NCBI GenBank assembly: GCA_916048115.1
Contig: CAJZGQ010000025.1
Span: forward strand, 1-11,142
Direction of reading: 5' to 3'
Length of the DNA: 11,142 bases
DNA from: an uncultured Streptococcus sp.
GTDB lineage: Bacteria > Bacillota > Bacilli > Lactobacillales > Streptococcaceae
The notes beneath the pieces were generated by a model. That model saw only the letters and a program-made list of their open reading frames with translations, was not told the origin of the DNA and ran no database searches. Every line of letters starts with the position of its first letter. The first letter of the stretch is position 1. This document shows positions 1 through 5,735 of this stretch, piece after piece. A program made the translations under genes and the position numbers.

Positions 1-25
1 CTTGCTCGACAATCCAAAAACAATT

Positions 26-62
26 AAGAGGCTAGGACTTTTGTCCCAGCCTCTTGTTTTTC
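26..62 (+). terminator. Rho-independent terminator of a gene left of the window
   Basis: A 13-bp stem (26-38 with 43-55, one A-C mismatch) closes a TTTT loop and is followed by a T-run. It presumably ends a transcript entering from the left. The T-run also supplies the -35 of the next promoter. Confidence 0.85.
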
Positions 63-82
63 TTGCTTGAAAGCTGTAAAAT
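54..82 (+). promoter_or_regulatory. Promoter of the 82-aa membrane protein gene
   Basis: TTGTTT (54-59), a 17-nt spacer and TAAAAT (77-82) make a good sigma-A type promoter. The -35 sits inside the T-tract of the preceding terminator, so termination and initiation are packed together. Predicted start near 89, leaving a short leader with AGGAAG at 101-106. Confidence 0.55.
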
Positions 83-114
83 AAAGAAAAGAACAGAAAA
101 AGGAAGCAACAATC

Positions 115-363
115 ATGTCAAACGATCTCATCCTAATGGGAGTTGTTATTGTCTTATTTGGACTTTATTTCACCCTTCAAGTAGAGCTTACTAAAGTTAG
201 AAATCAATTCACCTACTATCTTCTAAAACCAGGTGGCATCTCCAAGGAACAAAAAGAGAAGTACCTCAAAGAACCAGAGATGGAAGCGATTCGCTTAATT
301 CGCATCGACTATCGGATTGGCCTCCAAAATGCCAAACTTGTCTATGAGCACTTAAAGAAATAA
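115..363 (+). CDS. Small single-pass membrane protein, function unknown
   Basis: This 82-residue protein has one N-terminal hydrophobic segment (about residues 4-22, LILMGVVIVLFGLYF) followed by a charged, probably cytoplasmic, helical tail rich in Lys, Glu and Arg. I do not recognise the family and assign no function. The start is supported by AGGAAG at 101-106, 8 nt before ATG, and by a consensus-like promoter at 54-82. It stands alone: a terminator precedes it, and a hairpin right after its stop separates it from the convergent regulator gene. The coding call is secure because promoter, ribosome binding site, ORF and terminator all fit together. The orientation (N-out or N-in) cannot be settled from sequence, although the basic tail suggests the C-terminus is cytoplasmic. 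Confidence 0.8.
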   Translation: MSNDLILMGVVIVLFGLYFTLQVELTKVRNQFTYYLLKPGGISKEQKEKYLKEPEMEAIRLIRIDYRIGLQNAKLVYEHLKK

Positions 364-367
364 GAAT

Positions 368-399
368 ACCCTCGTATAGTCTATACGAGGGTTTCTCTT
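368..399. terminator. Bidirectional terminator between convergent genes
   Basis: A perfect 11-bp stem (368-378 with 382-392, ACCCTCGTATA and its complement) with a 3-nt GTC loop is flanked by T-rich sequence on both strands. It overlaps the last four codons and the stop (381-383) of the minus-strand regulator, so one hairpin serves both genes. Confidence 0.85.
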
Positions 400-1670
400 T
401 CAAAAAAAGGCGTCAGCTTTGGTAAAACGTTGGCAACATCTGCTGATTGGATTTTTGCTAGTTGATAGGGACAAGGAGTAATGTAGGCTGCTTCAAAAAA
501 ATCAAGAGAGAGTCCACTGTGTTTTAAGGCAGCAAGAGATTTGACCTGATGAAGATCTACTAGGACCCCATCGTGGGTCAGGGTCAGATGAGGTAGAAGA
601 GAAGACTGATCCATCAAAGTCTTCAGACTTTCTTCTTCCTCTTTTTTTCTGGCGAGGAGTCGCTTTTTATTGGTCAGATACATACCATTATCGATATAGA
701 GGCTCAAAGCCTTTTGCATAATAAGGTTGCTATCATAGTCCAGAATTGTCTTATAGGTCAAGACAGGTTTAAGAAGGGCTTGGGGAAGGATCATGGAAGT
801 AATGCGAAGAGCAGAAAAGAGATTGGTCGAAAAAGACTTGATATAGATAACTCGATTATTGCGATCTAGATAATGAAAAGAAGGAGCATTGCGGCCATCA
901 AGATCTACCAAATAGTCGTCCTCGACAAGGTAGACATCGTATTGATCAGCTAGTTGCAAGATTACTTCTTTTTCCTTGGTGGAATAGCTATGACCAAGTG
1001 GGTAGTGAAAACGGGGGATCGTGTAGAAAAATTTGATGTGGCCACTCTTAAAAATCTCTTCGAGTTCCTCAAGGTCAATTCCCGTTAAATTTCGTTGAAT
1101 GGTCCGGTAGGCAAGTTGCTGCGAATCTAAGAGTTGATTCATTCGATGATAAGTCGGCTGCTCAATCAAGATCTGAGATTTTTTATTGGGAAAGTCAATT
1201 TGGCTGAGGATATTGAGTGCCTGTTGTGTACCAGAAGTCAAAACGATCTGATCCGCAGTCGTATAAATACTTTCTTCCTTCAATAAGCCTTGAATCGATT
1301 GTCGTACTTCTGGTAATCCTGCTTGGTCTGAAAAATTATTAAAAAGATAATTCTCACGACCAATCAAGGTTTCATTGATACAGGTTCGGAAATCTTCAAA
1401 AGCCTGGTTGCGGTCTTTCTCTAATTTTAGTGGAAGATCCTCATGTTGGTCAGGTTCCTGCTCCAAAACATAGTAGCCACTTTGAGGTTTTGCGTAGAGT
1501 AAGTGCTGGTAGGTCAAATCCAGCAAGGCCCGTTGTACGGTGTCCTTACTACAAGAAAATTGACTGGCTAGCTGGCGAACGGAGGAAATTTTCTGACCGG
1601 TCACCAGTTCTCCGTCTTGAATGGCTTTTTTTAGAACATGAATAATTTCTTGGTATTTGCTCGTCTTCAT
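381..1670 (-). CDS. MocR-family (GntR HTH plus aminotransferase-like) regulator lacking the PLP lysine
   Basis: This 429-aa protein has an N-terminal GntR winged helix (about residues 3-68, with KISSVRQLASQFSCSKDTVQRAL) and a fold-type-I aminotransferase-like domain to the C-terminus. That is the MocR/GabR/PdxR layout, in which a PLP-binding domain controls DNA binding. PLP-site features are visible: TSGTQQAL (145-152), EQPTY (170-174), the EDDY motif (250-253) and R289. In the segment where the family has SFSK, this protein has SFST, so the Schiff-base Lys position is T282; K278 lies nearby. I chose ATG at 1670 because GGGGACAG lies just upstream. The frame stays open to 1775, but that extension crosses a promoter and is duplicated intergenic DNA. 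It diverges from the MFS gene and may control it (inference). Ligand unknown. Confidence 0.85.
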   Translation of the reverse strand: MKTSKYQEIIHVLKKAIQDGELVTGQKISSVRQLASQFSCSKDTVQRALLDLTYQHLLYAKPQSGYYVLEQEPDQHEDLPLKLEKDRNQAFEDFRTCINETLIGRENYLFNNFSDQAGLPEVRQSIQGLLKEESIYTTADQIVLTSGTQQALNILSQIDFPNKKSQILIEQPTYHRMNQLLDSQQLAYRTIQRNLTGIDLEELEEIFKSGHIKFFYTIPRFHYPLGHSYSTKEKEVILQLADQYDVYLVEDDYLVDLDGRNAPSFHYLDRNNRVIYIKSFSTNLFSALRITSMILPQALLKPVLTYKTILDYDSNLIMQKALSLYIDNGMYLTNKKRLLARKKEEEESLKTLMDQSSLLPHLTLTHDGVLVDLHQVKSLAALKHSGLSLDFFEAAYITPCPYQLAKIQSADVANVLPKLTPFFERETLV

Positions 1671-1698
1671 TTTGACTGTCCCCATACAGTTTTTTTCT

Positions 1699-1704
1699 AT
1701 TGTA
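1699..1704 (-). promoter_or_regulatory. -10 box of the MocR-type regulator gene
   Basis: TACAAT on the minus strand, preceded directly by TG, lies about 29 nt upstream of the chosen ATG. No good -35 is seen (TGGTAT at 17-nt spacing). GGGGACAG (1676-1683) between it and the ATG at 1670 is the ribosome binding site that decides the start. Confidence 0.45.
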
Positions 1705-1740
1705 CAGAAATAATCACAAAAATACCACTCTGAGAATGAG

Positions 1741-1834
1741 TGAAGATCTTTTTCTTTTAAAAATCTTGTTTTCATAGGTAGAATCTAGTGCCGTACGACT
1801 TTTTATGATAGAATGAAGATCGTAGTGTCTACCG
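1741..1834 (+). repeat. Diverged copy of the aspB-asnS intergenic segment
   Basis: Positions 1741-1834 align with 8108-8202 with one 1-nt gap, about 74 of 95 columns identical by my hand count. The shared parts include the terminator 3' arm and T-run (GATCTTTTTCT), AGGTAGAATCTAG, CTTTTTATGATA and a TGTCT downstream block. In the other copy this is the aspB terminator end plus the asnS promoter. Here no terminator stem remains, but the promoter part is well kept. Confidence 0.8.
1776..1814 (+). promoter_or_regulatory. Promoter in the repeat copy, pointing to the MFS gene
   Basis: An extended -10 (TGATAGAAT, 1806-1814) lies about 20 nt downstream of the conserved AGGTAGAATCTAG block (1776-1788). 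The block contains the inverted repeat TAGA-A-TCTA and may be an operator or activator site. No good -35 is visible. A transcript would start near 1821 and run about 260 nt before the MFS start codon. Confidence 0.5.
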
Positions 1835-2080
1835 TAAATAGGGTACAGTAGCACACAGTGTATTGGGGTGCGGGATTGAACAGATGCTTTCCTGTATAGC
1901 TGGTATAAGACCTATCTGTAAGCAGTTCCGTATCTGTATGTGATACATCGAATCAAACCTTCATAACCATAAACAAGCTACATAACTTTTTACGATCAAT
2001 GAAAGAGGTGGAGAAAATGTAGGCAATTCTAGGTAAGTCTTTTAGAAACACTTAAAATATCAATTGAAAGAGGAAGAACA
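1821..2080 (+). promoter_or_regulatory. Long 5' leader of the MFS gene, unassigned
   Basis: No known riboswitch class is recognisable. Visible elements: an imperfect hairpin (GTGTCTAC 1826-1833 with GTAGCACAC 1848-1856); two mutually exclusive pairings, ACAGAT 1880-1885 with ATCTGT 1914-1919 versus TGCTT 1884-1888 with AAGCA 1920-1924; a hairpin GTATC 1930-1934 with GATAC 1942-1946; a possible 19-codon ORF 1884-1943; and AGAGGTG followed after 6 nt by ATG-TAG (2017-2022). There is no U-tract terminator in the leader. AGAGGA at 2069-2074 serves the MFS start at 2081. Confidence 0.4.
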
Positions 2081-3280
2081 ATGTTTAAAAGAACTTACAA
2101 ACGCAATATTCCACTCTTAGCAGGTCTGGAATTCACATCATATTTTGGAATCACTAGTTTCTGGATTTTATTTTTCATTCAAAATGGTCTTTCCTTGCTT
2201 CAGATCGGGCTATTAGAGAGTATCTTTCATGGTACTAGTCTATTGAGCGAAATTCCATCAGGCATGTTGGCGGATCGATTTAGTTACAAGACCAATCTCT
2301 ATTTGGCTCGCATAGCCAGTATTGTGTCCTCTATCTTGATCTTACTTGGTCAAGGGAATTTCTGGATCTATGCAATGGCTATGATGGTCAGTGCCTGGTC
2401 CTACAATTTTGATTCAGGTACGAATACTGCTTTCTTGTTTGATTCGGCGGTAGAAGCAGGTCAAAAGGATCGTTATCTTCAGATTTCTAGCTTTTTGTCC
2501 GGAGTGGCTGAAGTCACCCGAACGTTAGGAACAGTAGTAGCCGGTCTCTTTGTTCATGGGGCCTTGGCTTGGACCTATCATATTGCCATAGGTCTTTCAT
2601 TACTTTCCATTCTCTTGATTTATCTGATGAAAGAGCCAGAGAGCAAGAGAGATGAAAGAAATAGTCTGACCTTAAAACGGATATTGGTGGTAGTGAAACA
2701 AGAATGGCAGGAAAAACCAGTCTTGTTTTATTGGATGCTGACCTATCAGCTGGTAGGAACCATCATGTGTATGTTTTATTTTTACTACCAACAAAAAATC
2801 AGTGACTTAGCCAGTTGGCAAGTTTCACTCATTATGTTGATTGGTAGTGGATTCAATCTCCTAGCGGTTTATCTGGCCAGTCAGATCGGGAAAAAATGGA
2901 ATAGTAACCAAGTCTTCCCAATTCTAGTTGCATTGACAGGTTTGGCCTTGCTGTTGGTAGGTTTGAAGACTCCATTCGCCTATCTGAGCGTCTATCTCTT
3001 GACCAATGCCCTTTATGCAGTTTATCAACCTATATACTACAATGATTTACAAATTTATTTGCCTTCCAGTGTACGAGCCACCATGCTTAGTATAAACTCC
3101 ATGATGTTTAGTTTGTCTATGATTGTGATTTTCCCTCTGACTGGTTGGTTCATCGATACTTGTGGATTTGTAGCTGTTTTCCTTGTACTAGGCCTTGTGA
3201 CCCTCCTATCTTTCCCTCTCTTACTGATTGGATTGAGGAAAATGGGCAAGCTATTAAATAAGGGGACAAAGACGGAATAA
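2081..3280 (+). CDS. Major facilitator superfamily transporter
   Basis: A 399-aa polytopic inner-membrane protein with about 12 hydrophobic segments and a cytoplasmic basic stretch near the middle (about 184-206), as in two six-helix MFS halves. Between helices 2 and 3 there is an MFS motif-A-like loop (GMLADRFSYKTNLYLA, about residues 61-76). The N-terminus has the pattern of drug/metabolite efflux members (QNGLSLLQIGLLESIFHGTSLLSEIPSG). Substrate cannot be told from sequence. The start is supported by AGAGGA at 2069-2074, 6 nt upstream. Its upstream neighbour is the divergent MocR regulator, a common arrangement for a regulator and its transporter target, so control by it is plausible but unproven. 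The first good downstream terminator is at 3443-3479. Confidence 0.88.
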   Translation: MFKRTYKRNIPLLAGLEFTSYFGITSFWILFFIQNGLSLLQIGLLESIFHGTSLLSEIPSGMLADRFSYKTNLYLARIASIVSSILILLGQGNFWIYAMAMMVSAWSYNFDSGTNTAFLFDSAVEAGQKDRYLQISSFLSGVAEVTRTLGTVVAGLFVHGALAWTYHIAIGLSLLSILLIYLMKEPESKRDERNSLTLKRILVVVKQEWQEKPVLFYWMLTYQLVGTIMCMFYFYYQQKISDLASWQVSLIMLIGSGFNLLAVYLASQIGKKWNSNQVFPILVALTGLALLLVGLKTPFAYLSVYLLTNALYAVYQPIYYNDLQIYLPSSVRATMLSINSMMFSLSMIVIFPLTGWFIDTCGFVAVFLVLGLVTLLSFPLLLIGLRKMGKLLNKGTKTE

Positions 3281-3363
3281 AAGCTCCATACGTTCATTTG
3301 TCCACCTATGTTAAAATAGTACATAGCATGAAATGATGGGGGAATCATCTGATGTAAACAAAA

Positions 3364-3395
3364 AGATTTGAGAAATCATGTAATTTCTCGAATCT
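3364..3395 (-). terminator. Hairpin, terminator-like on the minus strand
   Basis: A 13-bp stem (3364-3376 with 3383-3395, one T-G wobble) encloses a 6-nt loop. On the minus strand it is followed by TTTTTGTTT; on the plus strand no T-run follows. No minus-strand gene is left that would need it, so it may be a relic. Confidence 0.5.
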
Positions 3396-3412
3396 CCAAT
3401 GCTAGTATTGAT

Positions 3413-3676
3413 CCCCAAAAGTTAGACAAATAATGTAAAAAAGGACTTAGTTCTGTATTGCACAGGACTAGGTCCTTTTGGTTTGTTCCTACTTCACTGA
3501 TTGTGTTAGGAATCAAAATCGCCTATGAGAACTCATCCTGGTAGTTTTTTAATAGGCTGGTCTGTATTTTACTTAATCTCTCCTTCATAGGAAGAAGTCG
3601 GACAGCAACGACTCTTTCAGTTGCTTTCAAAAAAAAATACCCGAAAAATTAGATTTTTTCTATCTAACTTTTCGGG
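3413..3676. mobile_element. Possible remnant of an IS3-type element or MITE
   Basis: CCCCAAAAGTTAGACA (3413-3428) is matched at 14 of 16 positions by the reverse complement of 3661-3676. Ends of the form CCCCAAAAAGTTAGACA are, from memory, typical of IS3-family (IS150 group) elements. About 264 nt lie between, with no recognisable transposase. The right copy is also one arm of the hemolysin III terminator, so the similarity could have another origin. Confidence 0.35.
3443..3479. terminator. Bidirectional Rho-independent terminator
   Basis: A 14-bp stem (3443-3456 with 3462-3475, two G-U wobbles) with loop ATTGC is followed by TTTT on the plus strand and preceded by an A-run that gives TTTTTT on the minus strand. 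It is the first clear plus-strand terminator downstream of the MFS gene. Confidence 0.8.
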
Positions 3677-3677
3677 T
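3629..3677 (-). terminator. Terminator of the DUF1836-hemolysin III operon
   Basis: On the minus strand, about 26 nt past the hemolysin III stop, a stem of 9 plus 6 bp (3639-3647 with 3669-3677, 3649-3654 with 3662-3667, one A-C mismatch between) has a 7-nt loop and is followed by a run of nine T. Confidence 0.85.
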
Positions 3678-3702
3678 GTGGTTTAAAAGACTAGAGGCTG
3701 TA

Positions 3703-4350
3703 TTACATAAAGTAAACGATAGCTAAATACTGAAGGGCAGAAGCAGCAAGGATAAAGAGGTGCCAAATCATATGGAAATAGGGTTTTTTCTTGGCATAAA
3801 AGCCAGCTCCCACCGTGTAGCACAGCCCCCCAATGAGCATGAGCCCCCAGAAGATAGGGGTAGTTTGACTAACAATTTGGGGAATAATAAAGATAACCAA
3901 CCAGCCCATGATCAAGTAAAGAGCTAGGCTGAATTTTTCATTGACTTTTTTAGCAAAGATTTTGTAGAGAATGCCAAAGATAGTGGTACCCCATTGGATT
4001 AAGATAATGCTGTAGCCCATCCAGTTATTCATCAAGGTGAGGACGACTGGTGTGTAACTACCTGCGATCGCAATGTAGATCATGGAATGGTCGATAATAC
4101 GAAGCACATACTTTTGAGGTGAATCGTAAGACATGGCATGGTAGACGGTCGAAGACAGAAACATCAAAAAGAGACTGATCACAAAGATAGAAGTCCCAAA
4201 AGCACTAAGCAGACCGTGTTGCTCAAAGCTATAGACTGCTGAGATCGGAAGTAAGATCAACATAAGGAGGGCTCCAACAGCGTGGGTTACACTATTTGCG
4301 ATCTCCTCACCAAAAGATAATTTTTTACTTAGTTTCATGGTGTAATTCAT
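3703..4350 (-). CDS. Hemolysin III family (PAQR-like) membrane protein
   Basis: A 215-aa protein with seven predicted membrane helices, the usual size and layout for the HlyIII/TrhA branch of the PAQR superfamily. The metal-site residues known in the family are all present: H71 in SSTVYH, D87-H88 in IDHSMIYIAIAGSYTP, and H193/H197 in YFHMIWHLF (HxxxH). Despite the name, haemolysis is not shown for most members; bacterial relatives have been linked to membrane homeostasis. ATG at 4350 is chosen because AAGGAGG (4360-4366) lies 9 nt upstream; an in-frame ATG four codons later is less well placed. The first codons overlap the end of the DUF1836 gene by 26 nt, so the two are co-transcribed and probably translationally coupled. 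A strong terminator follows. Confidence 0.9.
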   Translation of the reverse strand: MNYTMKLSKKLSFGEEIANSVTHAVGALLMLILLPISAVYSFEQHGLLSAFGTSIFVISLFLMFLSSTVYHAMSYDSPQKYVLRIIDHSMIYIAIAGSYTPVVLTLMNNWMGYSIILIQWGTTIFGILYKIFAKKVNEKFSLALYLIMGWLVIFIIPQIVSQTTPIFWGLMLIGGLCYTVGAGFYAKKKPYFHMIWHLFILAASALQYLAIVYFM

Positions 4351-4825
4351 CAGTTTCTTCCTCCTTGTTTTCTGGTTGTATATAAGATAGGGTTTCTAGA
4401 TAAAGTTGAACGGTCTGACAGGCAGAACGAATGATGGGAGCGATTGGCTCTTTTTGCTCATTGAGATAAGCAACAAAGCTATTATAGAGAAGATCTGAGC
4501 TTGCCTGGTCCTGTAAGAAATTTAAGGTAGAAGCGATCTCTTGAATAGAAAAGACTGTTTTTAAGGTTGTAATAGCGATCAAACGAGCCACCTGTCTACG
4601 CTGGTATTTCTTCTTATCTGGTTTTTCGACGTAACCATGTTTTACGTAATTGTTGATCATGGCAGCCGTCAAGCCCTTGTCTGAAGAAGAGAGGACAGGT
4701 GCACAGGTTTTATTAACATAAAGAAGGACCTGATCGAGATAGAGGTCTAGCTCAGGCAGTTGCTCCCAAGTTGGATAGGAAAAAGTAGACACTAAATCTT
4801 CACCTTTCTTTAATCTGGTTTTCAT
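4325..4825 (-). CDS. DUF1836 putative DNA-binding protein
   Basis: A 166-aa soluble protein. The central part (about residues 50-110: LTAAMINNYVKHGYVEKPDKKKYQRRQVARLIAI) has the pattern of DUF1836, a Firmicutes family with a MerR-like helix-turn-helix. A regulatory role is likely, target unknown. The C-terminus is acidic and overlaps the hemolysin III gene by 26 nt, a pairing I believe is common in streptococci. Two starts are possible. ATG 4825 has no ribosome binding site but lies exactly 6 nt after a -10 box, fitting a leaderless mRNA. GTG at 4792 (residue 12) has AAGGTG 8 nt upstream (4801-4806) and begins where the domain's typical sequence (YPTWEQLPELDLYLDQ) begins. I give the longer form; the shorter is a serious alternative. 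Confidence 0.82.
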   Translation of the reverse strand: MKTRLKKGEDLVSTFSYPTWEQLPELDLYLDQVLLYVNKTCAPVLSSSDKGLTAAMINNYVKHGYVEKPDKKKYQRRQVARLIAITTLKTVFSIQEIASTLNFLQDQASSDLLYNSFVAYLNEQKEPIAPIIRSACQTVQLYLETLSYIQPENKEEETDELHHETK

Positions 4826-4831
4826 AACTAG

Positions 4832-4860
4832 ATAATAACATTAATAAAAACTCCTGTCAA
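4832..4860 (-). promoter_or_regulatory. Consensus promoter of the DUF1836-hemolysin III operon
   Basis: On the minus strand TTGACA (4855-4860), a 17-nt spacer and TATTAT (4832-4837) with TG one base upstream form a near-perfect extended promoter. The expected start falls on the A of ATG 4825. Its -35 overlaps the -35 region of the divergent yaaA promoter. Confidence 0.8.
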
Positions 4861-4885
4861 GAAATTTTGAAAAATATGATACAAT
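4855..4885 (+). promoter_or_regulatory. Extended -10 promoter of yaaA
   Basis: TGATACAAT (4877-4885) is an extended -10. The -35 is weak (TCAAGA at 17-nt spacing, TGTCAA at 19) and overlaps the minus-strand TTGACA. The expected start is 4892, the A of the yaaA ATG. Confidence 0.7.
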
Positions 4886-4891
4886 AGACCT

Positions 4892-5617
4892 ATGAAACTA
4901 TTAATTCCATCCGCTAAAGAACTGAACGAACAGGCTCGTATCGTCGAGCCCCAACCCTTGTCAGAGAACACAAAAACCATTCTCCAAGCTTTGAAGCAAT
5001 TCTCGCTAGAAGAATTAGCGACATTTTACGGGATCTCAGAAGAAAGAGCCCTAGTAGAAAAAGAAAGAATTGAGGCTCTGATAGATGGGAGTGCTAAAAC
5101 CTATCCTGCTTTGGAACTGTTTGATGGCCTCATGTATCGGAGCATCGAGCGTCAAGGCTTATCTGAAAAAGAGCAGGCTTATCTGCAGGAGCATTTGTTG
5201 ATCACGACTGCTTTATACGGTGTGCTACCTGTCTATGAAGGGATTGCTCCCCATCGCTTAGATTTTATGATGAAGCTAAAACCAGCTGGAAAGTCTCTAA
5301 AGTCACTCTGGAAAGAGGACTATGATAAGGCAGTAGAAGGTGAAGAACATATCTTATCTCTCTTGTCCTCTGAGTTTGAACTGGTTTTTTCAAAAGCCAT
5401 TCGCGAGCGAATGATCCAGATTAAATTCATGGAGAATCGTGGCGGGACACTGAAGGTTCACTCGACGATTTCAAAGAAAGCACGTGGGGCCATGGTGACG
5501 GCTATGATGAAGGAAGAAATCACCCATATAGAAGATTTGAAATCATTAGAAGTAGCAGGTTTCTCTTATCGTGAGGATTTATCACAAGAGAAAGAATGGG
5601 TCTTTGTGAAAGAATAA
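4892..5617 (+). CDS. yaaA: Peroxide stress protein YaaA (DUF328/UPF0246)
   Basis: A 241-aa cytoplasmic protein of the YaaA/UPF0246 family. In E. coli YaaA lowers intracellular free iron under H2O2 stress and so limits oxidative damage to DNA and proteins; the streptococcal role is by homology only. Family hallmarks are the N-terminal MKLLIPSAKE (PAK motif), LFDGLMYRS (76-84) and ALYGVLPVYEGIAPHRLDFMMKL (about 106-128), and the length is normal. The start cannot move: the conserved PSAK motif begins at residue 6. There is no ribosome binding site in front of the ATG; the codon follows the -10 box by 6 nt, so the mRNA is predicted to be leaderless. It is divergent from the DUF1836 operon with overlapping promoters, and a strong terminator follows. 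Streptococci make their own H2O2, which fits such a gene. Confidence 0.92.
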   Translation: MKLLIPSAKELNEQARIVEPQPLSENTKTILQALKQFSLEELATFYGISEERALVEKERIEALIDGSAKTYPALELFDGLMYRSIERQGLSEKEQAYLQEHLLITTALYGVLPVYEGIAPHRLDFMMKLKPAGKSLKSLWKEDYDKAVEGEEHILSLLSSEFELVFSKAIRERMIQIKFMENRGGTLKVHSTISKKARGAMVTAMMKEEITHIEDLKSLEVAGFSYREDLSQEKEWVFVKE

Positions 5618-5620
5618 ATA

Positions 5621-5655
5621 AAACTATTCCTGAGAAGCATCAGGAATAGTTTTTT
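5621..5655 (+). terminator. Terminator of yaaA
   Basis: A perfect 13-bp stem (5621-5633 with 5640-5652), loop GAAGCA, then a T-run, beginning 4 nt after the yaaA stop codon. Confidence 0.93.
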
Positions 5656-5687
5656 AATCTGTTAGATAAAGAGAATGCACGATGAAA

Positions 5688-5712
5688 ACTCCAAAATAGA
5701 GGATTTTGGAGT
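5688..5712 (-). terminator. Probable terminator of the MarR-family gene
   Basis: A perfect 10-bp stem (5688-5697 with 5703-5712, ACTCCAAAAT) with a 5-nt loop lies 23 nt beyond the regulator stop on the minus strand. Only TTT follows, so termination may be partial. Confidence 0.55.
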
Positions 5713-5735
5713 CAGAATCGTCTTGAGCTGTAGGC

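Larger units (their letters stand above)
3281..3702. other. Gene-free stretch with three strong hairpins
   Basis: No convincing gene lies between the MFS gene and the convergent hemolysin III gene. The stretch contains hairpins at 3364-3395, 3443-3479 and 3639-3677 and a pair of similar inverted ends at 3413-3428 and 3661-3676. A 36-codon minus-strand open frame (3523-3630, TTG start) has no ribosome binding site. The contents suggest decayed mobile DNA plus terminators. Confidence 0.6.

Noticed and set aside
1671..1775. 35-codon N-terminal extension of the MocR-type regulator, starting at ATG 1775
   Set aside because: It crosses a -10 box, lacks a ribosome binding site, has no resemblance to GntR N-termini, and its DNA is part of the duplicated aspB-asnS intergenic segment. 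GGGGACAG supports ATG 1670.
3523..3630. 36-codon minus-strand open frame with TTG start
   Set aside because: No ribosome binding site (a T-run precedes it), no recognisable homology, lies within the probable relic between terminators.
4811..4826. Third copy of the 1741/8108 repeat (15 of 16 bases match near 1761-1776)
   Set aside because: A match of this length is about what chance gives in 11 kb searched on both strands, and the similarity does not extend in a consistent way.
4861..4876. CodY box (AATTTTCWGAAAATT-like) near the yaaA promoter
   Set aside because: About four mismatches to the consensus in an A/T-rich stretch; not better than background.
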